Positions 57,278 through 64,000 of a stretch of 64,000 nucleotides of DNA are shown here, one piece after another. This DNA is from Gaiellasilicea sp963745775 (GTDB taxonomy: Bacteria > Actinomycetota > Thermoleophilia > Gaiellales > Gaiellaceae), in NCBI GenBank assembly GCA_963745775.1, contig CAVUYY010000008.1, forward strand, positions 310,001 to 374,000. The letters are read 5' to 3'. The notes under the pieces were generated by a model that was given only the letters and a program-made list of their open reading frames with translations, did not search any database and was not told the DNA's origin. Numbering within the stretch: the first letter of the stretch is position 1; each line of letters starts with the position of its first letter. The position numbers were made by a program, and so were the translations under genes.

Positions 57278-58791
57278 GCTGTCGCGGGGGCGTCGATCCG
57301 GGGGAAGAGCGGCTGCGCCGCCTCGATCCCGGTCGCCGCGACCGAGCGCCCGTAAGCCACGTTCTCCCACGCGACATCGAGCGGCTGACCGAGGGCGCCG
57401 AGGATCCGCTCCGCCGTCTCGGGGATGTACGCGGAGAGCGCGACCGCGGCGCAGCGCAGTCCGTCGGCGAGCTCGAAGAGCACCCGGTCGAGCTCGTCCG
57501 CGCGCGCGTCGTCCTTGGCCAGCTGCCAGGGTTGCGTCTGCTCGACGTGCCTGTTCAGGCGGCGCACGAGCTCCCAGATCGTCTCGAGACCTCCCGTGAT
57601 GTCGAAGACGTCGAGCGCGGCGGGTACGTCCTTCTGAACCCGCTCGACCGCCTCGGCGAGCTCGCCGCCCTCGCCCGCGACGAGCTTCAGCGCGCCGTCG
57701 CGGTAGCGGGCGATCATCGCCGTCGTCCGCGAGAGGAGGTTCCCGAGGTCGTTGCCCAGCTCGCGCTCGTAGCGCTCGCGGAAGGTGTCGAGCGAGACGT
57801 TGCCGTCCTGGCCGAACTGGACGGCCCGCGCGATCCAGAACCGCACGGGATCCACGCCGTATTCGTCGATCAGCTCGAGCGGGTCGATCACGTTTCCGAG
57901 CGTCTTCGAGATCGCGCGTCCGCCGAGGTTGAGGTAGCCGTGCACGAACAGCTGCCGCGGCACGTCGTAGCCGGCGGAGAGGAGCAGCGCTGGCCAGTAG
58001 ACGCAATGGAAGCGGAGGATGTCCTTCGCGAGCAGGTGCCGGACGCCGGACCACAGGTGCGTCAGCTCCTCGCCGGGGCGCGCGTACTCGAGGGCGCTGC
58101 GGTAGTTGACGAGCGCGTCCGCCCAGACGTAGGCGACCTGCTCTGGATCCCACGGAATCGGGATCCCCCAGGTCTGCCCGGCCCGGCTGATCGAGAAGTC
58201 GCGCAGGCCACCGGCGATGAAGCCCTTCGCCTCGTTCGCCCGGAACGCCGGAAGGACGAAATCGGGCCGCTGCTCGTAGAGCTCGAAGAGTCGATCCTGG
58301 TAGGCGGAGAGCCTGAAGAACCAGTTCTTCTCCTCGATCCACTCGGGCTCGATGCCGTGGTCGGGACACTTGCCGTCGACGAGCTCGTCCTCGCTCTTGA
58401 AGGCCTCGCAGCCGACGCAGTAGAGCCCGGCGTACACGTCCTGGTAGACGTCGCCGTTGTCGTAGATCCGCTGCAGGAACTCCTGGACGAACGCCTTGTG
58501 GCCGTCATCGCTCGTCCGGATGAAGAAGTCGATCGACGCGTTCAGCCGTCGCGGCAGCTCCTGCCAGGCGCCGACGATCCGGTCGGTGTACTCCTTCGGC
58601 TCGAGCCCTTGCTCGGCGGCGACCCGCGCGACCTTGTCCGCATGCTCGTCCACTCCGGTCAGGAAGAAGGTCTCCTCGCCTCGCTGGCGGTGATGGCGCA
58701 CGAGGATGTCCGCCGCGGCCGTGGTGTAGGCATGGCCGATGTGGGGCGTCGAGTTGACGTAGTAGATCGGGGTCGTCAGGTAGAAGCTCAT
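57274..58791 (-). CDS. metG: Methionyl-tRNA synthetase
   Basis: 505 residues, ATG 58791. Class I signature PIYYVNSTPHIGHAYT at residues 8-23, FFLTGVDEHADKV near 41, the zinc-knuckle part YCVGCEAFKSEDELVDG then CPDHG near 122-145, a WGIPIPWDP segment near 222, and AISKTLGNVIDP near 293, the KMSKS-type loop. The C-terminal anticodon domain has DLGNLLSRTTAMIARYRDG near 348; no extra OB-fold domain follows, so this is the short form. The promoter is near-leaderless (TATCAT, 8 bases, ATG). Confidence 0.95.
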   Translation of the reverse strand: MSFYLTTPIYYVNSTPHIGHAYTTAAADILVRHHRQRGEETFFLTGVDEHADKVARVAAEQGLEPKEYTDRIVGAWQELPRRLNASIDFFIRTSDDGHKAFVQEFLQRIYDNGDVYQDVYAGLYCVGCEAFKSEDELVDGKCPDHGIEPEWIEEKNWFFRLSAYQDRLFELYEQRPDFVLPAFRANEAKGFIAGGLRDFSISRAGQTWGIPIPWDPEQVAYVWADALVNYRSALEYARPGEELTHLWSGVRHLLAKDILRFHCVYWPALLLSAGYDVPRQLFVHGYLNLGGRAISKTLGNVIDPLELIDEYGVDPVRFWIARAVQFGQDGNVSLDTFRERYERELGNDLGNLLSRTTAMIARYRDGALKLVAGEGGELAEAVERVQKDVPAALDVFDITGGLETIWELVRRLNRHVEQTQPWQLAKDDARADELDRVLFELADGLRCAAVALSAYIPETAERILGALGQPLDVAWENVAYGRSVAATGIEAAQPLFPRIDAPATA

Positions 58792-58799
58792 CCCTGGAA

Positions 58800-58805
58800 A
58801 TGATA
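58800..58805 (-). promoter_or_regulatory. -10 box of the metG-tatD-rsmA-ispE operon
   Basis: TATCAT on the minus strand, 8 bases before ATG 58791. CCAGGG just before the ATG is only a weak ribosome-binding site. Confidence 0.5.
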
Positions 58806-59377
58806 GGCGCAGGCCTTCGAGCCCCCAGGAGCGCAGGCAGCCGTAGCGCGACGGCGACAGCCAGGGCGCCGGCCAGTCCGAGCACGACGATCAGCGGACG
58901 CAGCAGGTGACCGCGGTCGGCGCCCTCGGTCACCACGGACGTCGAGAGGGTCGCGTCACGGCGGGGCGACCTCGCGACGCTCACCCGCGATCGGCACAGC
59001 GCGAACGCCGGAAACGGAAACGGCCGGACGCACGCCAGCTGCTTCGAACGAGCGGTTCTGGAGTCGCGGCGCGCTCCACCGGGCGCGCGTCGTCCGCTTG
59101 AGGTCGCACGCTCCAGATCCGTGCCGGCCCGGCGCGCTCGCGGTGGAGCGGGCCGCTGTCGTGGCGCTCGAAGAACGCGGCGCAGCTTCGGCGCAGCGGC
59201 GGTCACGGTGCTGGTCGACTCACGCTGGGCGCCTCCGCGACGTGCCGGGGCCGGCCGCGGTCGACCACGGTTGCGACGGCCCGGGCAGTCGGCTTGTCGA
59301 CGGCCCCCTCGATCGTGAGGGGCAGCGCAGGCGCAGGCGTCGCCACCGGCGACGCGGGCGTCTCTGCTTGGGGCAGC
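58806..59377 (-). other. Probable disrupted coding region between the M23 gene and metG
   Basis: The minus strand has coding-like composition that switches frame several times. Directly after the M23 stop another frame continues with a proline/alanine-rich stretch (LAGNSGELPQAETPASPVA), as if one base were inserted near 59401. Near 58930-58810 a hydrophobic helix (LLRPLIVVLGLAGALAVAVA) lies in yet another frame and opens at a possible GTG (58982). I cannot reconstruct one gene with confidence. It may be a longer C-terminus of the M23 protein, a separate small membrane protein, or both, with several single-base errors. Confidence 0.35.
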
Positions 59378-59986
59378 TCACCGGAGTTGCCGGCAAGCGG
59401 ACGGCTCGCTTACCGGCGGCTCCACGACGATCGCAGGCGCAGCGGCCGTCGCCGGAGCCGAAGGCGCCGCCGGCGCATCGACCTTCACAGGCTGGGGAGC
59501 GCTCGGGACCGTGACCGGAACCGGGGTCGCCGGCCGCGCGGGAAGAAAGTCGAGCGGGTCGAGGTAGCCGTCGGGCTCCACCGCGCGGCGGATTCCGAGA
59601 TGCACGTGTGCTTCGCGCGTGGTCGCGTCGGCGCTCGTGCCCACCACCCCAACCGGCTGCCCTTCGGCTACGACAGCGCCGCGAACGAGGGCGATCGATC
59701 CGAGCTGGAGCAGCGTCACCGCATAGCCGTCAGACGTCTGAACCGTCAGCGCGTGACCGCCGTTCGGCACGGAGCCGACGAACGACACCGTTCCCGAGGC
59801 TGGGGCGTAGACCGTCGTTCCGACCGCGCCGCCGACGTCGAGTCCCCGATGCTGACCGCCCGCGTGTGGATCGGCTCCGAACGAGAACGGCCGGAGGATC
59901 GGCCCGTCCAGAGGCCACGTCCAGCCGGACGCGGTGGGTGAGACGAGCAGCGCGAGAGCAACCGCGGCGGCGAGTGTGCGACGCAT
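59378..59986 (-). CDS. Secreted M23 family metallopeptidase (LytM-like), C-terminus uncertain
   Basis: 202 residues as read, ATG 59986 with AAGGTAGGTGG upstream. A signal peptide (LAAAVALALLVSPTASG, residues 5-21) precedes the LytM domain: FGADPHAGGQHRGLDVGGAVG near residues 36-57 (HRGLD zinc site), VYAPASGTVSFVG near 58-70, and AHVHLGIRR near 127-135 (HVHLG). It cleaves or binds peptidoglycan. After 140 the sequence becomes proline-, alanine- and valine-rich. The stop at 59378 is probably the result of one extra base near 59401; the next frame keeps the same composition for another 70 residues. It lies 57 bases after rsmI, within a short leader carrying a GGGAG/CTCCC hairpin. Confidence 0.8.
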   Translation of the reverse strand: MRRTLAAAVALALLVSPTASGWTWPLDGPILRPFSFGADPHAGGQHRGLDVGGAVGTTVYAPASGTVSFVGSVPNGGHALTVQTSDGYAVTLLQLGSIALVRGAVVAEGQPVGVVGTSADATTREAHVHLGIRRAVEPDGYLDPLDFLPARPATPVPVTVPSAPQPVKVDAPAAPSAPATAAAPAIVVEPPVSEPSACRQLR

Positions 59987-60043
59987 GCGCCACCTACCTT
60001 TGGTGTCGGGGAGGGCAACTCCCGTCCACGCTAGCCGGGTCTG

Positions 60044-60853
60044 TCAGTCGCTTTGCAACGACTTTCGATAGAGAGTGTTACGAGAGAGTGACAAGAGACG
60101 CGCGACGACCTCGGCGGCGTGGCGTCTCGGCACGCCGGCAGCCACGAGCTCCTTGACTGCCCCGAGTGCAGCGGCGTCGTCCGCCGCAGCGACCTCGCCC
60201 GCGAACACGAGCGTGACCTCGCCTTTCGGCGCCTCGGAGTACCGTTCGAGGAGTTCCGCCGCCGTGCCGCGCACGACCTCCTCGAACCGCTTCGTCAGCT
60301 CCCGGCAGACCGCCACGCGACGCGCAGGGAGCACCGCCGCGAGGCTCCTCAGCGTCGCGGGCAACCGCTGCGGCGACTCGAACGCAACGACCGGATCCTC
60401 GATTCGCTCGAGCTCCGCCCACAGCGCCGCCAGTCCCTTCGCCGAGCGCGGGAGATAGCCGACGAACTGATACCGCTCGCCGGCGAGCCCGCTCGCGACG
60501 AGCGCCGTCTCGACCGCGGAAGGCCCCGGCAGCACCGAGACCGGAAGACCAGCCGCGACGACTGCGGCGATCAGGCGAGCGCCCGGATCGTTGATCCCCG
60601 GCAGTCCCGCGTCGCTGACGAGCGCGATCCGCTCACCAGCCTCGAGCCGGGGCACGAGCTCCGCCACGCGGGCCGCCTCGTTGTGCCGGTGATAGCTGAG
60701 CAGCCGAGCGCGCACCCCGTGCCGCACCAGCAACCCTCTCGTGTGGCGCGTGTCCTCGCACAGCACGACATCCGCCTCGGCGAGCTCGCGCAACACTCGC
60801 AGCGTCACGTCCTCCAGGTTTCCGATCGGAGTGGCGCAGACCGCCAGCGGCAC
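60044..60853 (-). CDS. rsmI: 16S rRNA (cytidine(1402)-2'-O)-methyltransferase RsmI
   Basis: 269 residues from GTG 60853, two bases after the kinase stop, with GAAGAGG upstream inside the preceding gene. It methylates the 2'-OH of C1402 of 16S rRNA. Tetrapyrrole-methylase-fold motifs: CATPIGNLEDVTLR at residues 7-20, VVLCEDTRHTRGLLV near 30, ALVSDAGLPGINDPGARLI near 77, VLPGPSAVETALVASG near 102, and VAFESPQRLPATL near 153. The C-terminal helical end (VPRRHAAEVVARL) is usual. The gene is part of the kinase-rsmI operon. Confidence 0.93.
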   Translation of the reverse strand: MPLAVCATPIGNLEDVTLRVLRELAEADVVLCEDTRHTRGLLVRHGVRARLLSYHRHNEAARVAELVPRLEAGERIALVSDAGLPGINDPGARLIAAVVAAGLPVSVLPGPSAVETALVASGLAGERYQFVGYLPRSAKGLAALWAELERIEDPVVAFESPQRLPATLRSLAAVLPARRVAVCRELTKRFEEVVRGTAAELLERYSEAPKGEVTLVFAGEVAAADDAAALGAVKELVAAGVPRRHAAEVVARLLSLSRNTLYRKSLQSD

Positions 60854-60855
60854 GA

Positions 60856-61755
60856 CTACCTCTTCCCGTCGAGCGCCTCGAAGCCGACGAGGCCGGCGCC
60901 GACAAGGCCCGCCTTGCCGCCCAGCTCCGCCGAGACGATCCGGACGCTGCGGCCGGGTGCGAGCGCCTCCTCGCGCGCTGATCGAAGCGCTGCCTCGAAG
61001 AGGAAGTCGGCCGCCGCCGCGCCGAAGCCGCCGCCGACGACGACGAGCTCGACCCCGAAGATGTTGACGAACGAGCCGATCGCGGCTCCGAGCAGCCGGC
61101 CGATTCCCGCCAGCGCTTCCACGGCGTCCTCGGCTCCGGCTCGCGCGCGCTCGACGAGCTGCTCGGCGGTCGAGCCGCGGCCCCACAGCTCCTCGGCCGC
61201 ACGGTCCGCCGCGTTTCCCGACGCAACCGCTTCGAGATGGCCGCGTCCGGTGCAGCTGCCCTGACAGGGCGGTCCGTCGGCGACCACGACGACGTGTCCC
61301 AGCTCCGCCCACCCGCGGAAGAGGCTGCCGCCGAGGATGACGCCGCCGCCGACGCCCGTGCCGAGCGTCAGCATCACGAGCTCGTCGATCCCACGACCTG
61401 CGCCGAGCTGCGACTCGGCGAGAGCCGCCGCGTTGCCGTCGTTCTCGACCGCGGCGGGAATGCCGAAGCGCGCGCCGAGGACATCCGCGAGCGCGATTCC
61501 GGCGAGCGGGATGTTGATCGAGTCGAGCGAGCGACCGGCCGCGTCGAGCACCGACGGAATGCCGAGGCCGAGGGCGGCAGTGCCGGGCTCGCGCACCTGT
61601 TCGACCGCATCGGCGATCGCCTCGACGAGCTCGTCCTGGGACTCGGTGGGCGTCGGAACCTCGCAGGTCTCACCGATCGTCCCGTCGCGCTCCAGCACCC
61701 CGGCGAGGATCTTCGTGCCTCCGAGATCGACGCCGATGACACGCTGTCCGTCCAC
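60856..61755 (-). CDS. ROK family kinase, probable glucokinase
   Basis: 299 residues from GTG 61755. ROK kinases phosphorylate glucose or other sugars. Motifs: VIGVDLGGTKILAGVLE at residues 6-22 (phosphate-binding loop), VENDGNAAALAE near 105 with the catalytic aspartate, MLTLGTGVGGGVILGG near 128, GHVVV near 155, and the zinc-binding stretch CQGSCTGRGHLEAVASG near 165, in which one of the usual three cysteines is replaced (the third is glycine in a common variant). It is divergent from the LCP gene, 26 bases between the starts. A glucokinase role is inference from overall similarity. Confidence 0.85.
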   Translation of the reverse strand: MDGQRVIGVDLGGTKILAGVLERDGTIGETCEVPTPTESQDELVEAIADAVEQVREPGTAALGLGIPSVLDAAGRSLDSINIPLAGIALADVLGARFGIPAAVENDGNAAALAESQLGAGRGIDELVMLTLGTGVGGGVILGGSLFRGWAELGHVVVVADGPPCQGSCTGRGHLEAVASGNAADRAAEELWGRGSTAEQLVERARAGAEDAVEALAGIGRLLGAAIGSFVNIFGVELVVVGGGFGAAAADFLFEAALRSAREEALAPGRSVRIVSAELGGKAGLVGAGLVGFEALDGKR

Positions 61756-61765
61756 AGGCCGCGGC

Positions 61766-61771
61766 TACCAT
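61766..61771 (+). promoter_or_regulatory. -10 box of the LCP gene
   Basis: TACCAT ends about 10 bases before ATG 61782, so the leader would be only a few bases. Confidence 0.35.
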
Positions 61772-61781
61772 ACCCGGACGG

Positions 61782-62930
61782 ATGCCGGAGGAAGAGAAGC
61801 CCTATCGCCTCTACAAGGGTGGGCGAGCGAAGGGCAAGGTGCCGCGGCCGGCCCGTCCCTCCGACGCACCCGTCGAGCAGCGTCGACAGCGCCGCCCGCG
61901 CTGGGGCAGGCGGATCGGACTGACGCTCCTCCTGCTCGTACTCGTCGTCGCCGGCTGGGGCGTCGCGAGCTACCTCTCCTTTCGCGGCGGTGTCGAGGAC
62001 GCGAACGCGCGACTGCCGAAGGCGGTCGAGTCGGGCCTGGCGAAACAGGACGGCCTCCTCCTCTCCGAGCCGACGATCCTGCTCCTGCTCGGAACCGACG
62101 GGGATCGAACGACCGCCCGCTCGGACGCGAGCCGCTCCGACTCGATCCTCGTCGTCCGCACCGACCCGAGCCGGCACCGAATGGCGTTCCTCTCGATCCC
62201 CCGCGACCTTCGCGTCGACGTGCCCGGCTACGGCGCCAACAAGATCAACGCCGCCTTCCAGCTGGGCGGGCCCGCGCTCGCGATGAAGACGATCGCCGCG
62301 CTGACCGGGATCAGGGCGAATCACGTCATGCTCGTCGACTTCGACGACTTCCGCACCGTGATCGACGCGCTCGGCGGGATCGACGTGACGGTGCCGAAGC
62401 CGATCCTCTCGAACCGGTTCGACTGCCCCTACGCGACCCTGTCGCGGTGCGAGCAGTGGGACGGCTGGCGGTTCGAGCAGGGAACCCAGCACATGGACGG
62501 CAAGCGCGCGCTGATCTACTCGCGGATCCGCGAGAACAAGCTCGATCCGAGCGAGAACGACCTCACCCGCGGCGAGCGCCAGCAGGCGGTCGTGCAGGCG
62601 ATGGCGGCGAAGCTGACGAGCGCCCGAACCTTCGCGCGGCTCCCGTTCGTCGGCGGCGACCTCGTGGCGCCGCTGACGACCGATCTCTCCGCGTCGGAGC
62701 TCGTCCAGCTCGGCTGGGTCTCGAAGCGCGCCAACCGCTCACGGGCGCTGCACTGCCGGCTCGGCGGCGAGCTGGCCTCGATCGGCGGCCAGTCGGTGAT
62801 CCTGGGCGATCAGGAGAACTTCTCCACGATCACGATGTTCCGCGGCGCCTCGGCGCCGCAGCCGCCGCCGCCCGGACAGCCGCTCGCGGCCGGCTGTGTC
62901 GTCGGCGACCGGTCCGCCGAGGGTCGCTAG
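61782..62930 (+). CDS. LytR-CpsA-Psr (LCP) family protein
   Basis: 382 residues. LCP enzymes attach teichoic acids, arabinogalactan or capsule to peptidoglycan. A basic cytoplasmic part (about 1-45) is followed by one membrane helix (IGLTLLLLVLVVAGWGVA, about 45-63). The LCP domain then shows LLLLGTDGDR near 105, RSDSILVVRTD near 122, MAFLSIPRDLRVDVPG near 138, NKINAAFQLGG near 158, and the phosphate-binding LIYSRIREN...RGERQQAVV near 245-265. A short segment with two cysteines (FDCPYATLSRCEQW) interrupts the C-terminal half. The tail is proline-rich. Its stop shares a CTAG with the convergent FmdB gene. Confidence 0.9.
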   Translation: MPEEEKPYRLYKGGRAKGKVPRPARPSDAPVEQRRQRRPRWGRRIGLTLLLLVLVVAGWGVASYLSFRGGVEDANARLPKAVESGLAKQDGLLLSEPTILLLLGTDGDRTTARSDASRSDSILVVRTDPSRHRMAFLSIPRDLRVDVPGYGANKINAAFQLGGPALAMKTIAALTGIRANHVMLVDFDDFRTVIDALGGIDVTVPKPILSNRFDCPYATLSRCEQWDGWRFEQGTQHMDGKRALIYSRIRENKLDPSENDLTRGERQQAVVQAMAAKLTSARTFARLPFVGGDLVAPLTTDLSASELVQLGWVSKRANRSRALHCRLGGELASIGGQSVILGDQENFSTITMFRGASAPQPPPPGQPLAAGCVVGDRSAEGR

Positions 62931-63259
62931 TCGGCGGCCGGCGCGGGCTTGCTCGAGCTCTCGGAAGATGTGGTCGACGAGCCCTTCTCGCTCGAGCCGG
63001 AGTCCTTGCTCGGCGCCGAGTCGTTGGTCGAGGAGCTCGAGCCGCCATCGCCGTCCTTCGTCGCCGCCGCCTTGCGCCCACCCTTGCCGTAATCCGTCGA
63101 GTAGAAGCCCGAGCCCTTGTAGTGCACCGCCACCGGATAGAGCACCTTCTCGACGGGCGCCTTGCCGCACACCTCGCAGACCTCGGAGGGCGGGTCCGCC
63201 ATACGCTGGAACACCTCGAAGGTGTGTCCGTCGGGGCAGCGGTACTCGTAGATCGGCAT
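62927..63259 (-). CDS. FmdB-type zinc-ribbon protein with a serine-rich tail
   Basis: 110 residues from ATG 63259. The N-terminal FmdB domain reads MPIYEYRCPDGHTFEVFQRM and PPSEVCEVCGKAPVEKVLYP, in which the first zinc knuckle has one cysteine replaced (CPDG before H), a variant I have seen in actinobacterial members. The last 60 residues are a low-complexity serine, lysine and glycine tail (SSSSTNDSAPSKDSGSS). Function of FmdB-type proteins is unclear; they were first seen near formamidase genes. Convergent with the LCP gene, sharing CTAG 62927-62930. Confidence 0.8.
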   Translation of the reverse strand: MPIYEYRCPDGHTFEVFQRMADPPSEVCEVCGKAPVEKVLYPVAVHYKGSGFYSTDYGKGGRKAAATKDGDGGSSSSTNDSAPSKDSGSSEKGSSTTSSESSSKPAPAAD

Positions 63260-63296
63260 CGGCGGCAAGGCTAGCAGCGAGACTTACAGGCAAACG

Positions 63297-64000
63297 ATGA
63301 GCGAAAGCGCGCAGACAACAGGGATTCGCGACCGTGGCGGACTGGCGGTGCCGGCGGCGCTCGCGGGCCGCCGATTCCTGCTCGCCGTCGGCGCCGTGAC
63401 CCTCGCGGCGGGTGGATTCCTGCTCCACCAGCTCCTCGCCTGGCCGCCGCACGAGGACGAGGCCCTGGCCCTCTTCATCGGCCGCTACCCGCTCGACCAG
63501 CTCTTCCAGGTCGTGCTCGAGGAGCGCGGCGGCGCGCCGCTCCACTTCCTGCTCGCCTGGGCGATCGCGCACCTCGGGCTCGGACTCGAGGGGCTCCGGA
63601 TTCTCTCCGCCGCCTTCGCGGTCGCCAGCCTCCCGGTCGTCGCCGCTCTCGGCGCGAGGCTGGCCGGCCGGCGGCAGGCACTTGTCGCGACGGTGCTCGT
63701 GGCGGCGAGCTGGACGTTCCTCTTCCACGGCGTCTACGGACGGATGTACAGCCTCTTCCTCTTTACGAGCGCCCTCTCGTACCTGGCGCTCCTGCGCGCC
63801 GTCGAGCGGGGGGATCGTCGCTCCTGGGCACTCTGGGCGCTGGCGATCCTCGCAACCGTCGCGACGCACCCGTACGGGGCGATCGTGCTGACGACGCAGG
63901 GTGTGTTCGTGCTGGTCGCGCGGCGCGATCGGCTGCGCCAGGCGATCGCGGCCTTCGCCGTCGTCGGCGTGCTGGGGATTCCGTTCTGGCTCACGGATCT
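63297..64000 (+). CDS. GT39-type glycosyltransferase, C-terminal part cut by the window edge
   Basis: ATG 63297; 234 codons are present. After a short polar start a first membrane helix (FLLAVGAVTLAAGGFLLHQLL, in two parts) leads to WPPHEDEALALFIGRYPLDQL near residue 47, the DE-containing first outer loop typical of dolichyl- or polyprenyl-phosphate-dependent mannosyl- and arabinosyltransferases (PMT_2/GT39 group). Further hydrophobic helices follow (LRILSAAFAVASLPVV, LVATVLVAASWTFLF, LWALAILATVATHPYG). The enzyme probably moves a sugar from a lipid carrier to an envelope acceptor. Acceptor unknown. Confidence 0.8.
   Translation, partial: MSESAQTTGIRDRGGLAVPAALAGRRFLLAVGAVTLAAGGFLLHQLLAWPPHEDEALALFIGRYPLDQLFQVVLEERGGAPLHFLLAWAIAHLGLGLEGLRILSAAFAVASLPVVAALGARLAGRRQALVATVLVAASWTFLFHGVYGRMYSLFLFTSALSYLALLRAVERGDRRSWALWALAILATVATHPYGAIVLTTQGVFVLVARRDRLRQAIAAFAVVGVLGIPFWLTD

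Noticed and set aside
59987..60043. Riboswitch ahead of the secreted M23 peptidase
   Set aside because: M23 genes in actinobacteria often follow c-di-AMP riboswitches, but this leader is only 57 bases after rsmI and has a single short hairpin; that is too small for the known class.

Overview
The window is 64 kb of compact, very GC-rich bacterial chromosome. Gene content and order point to the phylum Actinomycetota: mfd, a PpiC-type foldase, mazG, eno, pyk, ftsB and a DUF501 gene lie in a row; rplY sits beside pth; a Gln tRNA sits beside glmU and prs; metG, tatD, rsmA and ispE form an operon next to rsmI. A deep-branching lineage such as Thermoleophilia is my inference from overall style (leaderless promoters, 4-base gene overlaps, many GTG starts); no rRNA is present to confirm it. 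Only one RNA gene was found, tRNA-Gln(UUG) at about 54.5 kb. There are no insertion sequences and no CRISPR array.

Layout. 0-3.7 kb: metabolic genes (DUF2855 protein, cupin-like protein, semialdehyde dehydrogenase, dipeptidase). 3.8-8 kb: an accessory stretch of small unrecognised genes separated by unusually long gaps that carry a short dispersed repeat. 8-15 kb: glycosylase-like protein, hydrolase, a TPR plus ATPase pair flanked by a 55-base direct repeat, and a coupled operon of split XdhC, an SDR and a zinc alcohol dehydrogenase. 15-22.8 kb: CNNM/CBS membrane protein, MBL hydrolase, radical SAM protein, a NarL-type two-component pair, a flavoprotein, ferredoxin. 23-31 kb: one long overlapping operon running leftward from a small membrane protein and a GAF/SpoIIE phosphatase through a spermidine-synthase-like protein, GDPD and L,D-transpeptidase to a TlpA-CcmH-CcdA thiol-reduction module. 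31-33.7 kb: PAP2 phosphatase, a receiver protein with an N-terminal HTH, small membrane proteins. 33.7-48.5 kb: housekeeping block (DUF501, ftsB, pyk, eno, mazG, foldase, mfd, heterodimeric ABC exporter, greA, tag, pth, rplY). 48.5-52 kb: six small membrane or secreted proteins sitting between rplY and prs. 52-61.8 kb: prs, glmU, tRNA-Gln, ispE, rsmA, tatD, metG, M23 peptidase, rsmI, ROK kinase. 61.8-64 kb: LCP protein, FmdB-type protein and the start of a glycosyltransferase.

Two features run through the whole window. First, at least nine clearly recognisable genes, including mfd, an ABC exporter subunit and a response regulator, are broken by single-base frameshifts, ten in all; nine of the ten restore frame by removing one base. 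The simplest reading is insertion errors in the sequence rather than gene decay, so those genes should be treated as probably functional. Second, many start codons lie exactly 6 or 8 bases after a TANNNT-like -10 hexamer, which indicates leaderless transcription, including a 20-base divergent promoter at 2.7 kb where the two -10 boxes overlap. Adjacent genes in operons are coupled by ATGA, GTGA, TTGA or CTGA overlaps, and several convergent pairs share one CTAG as both stop codons.
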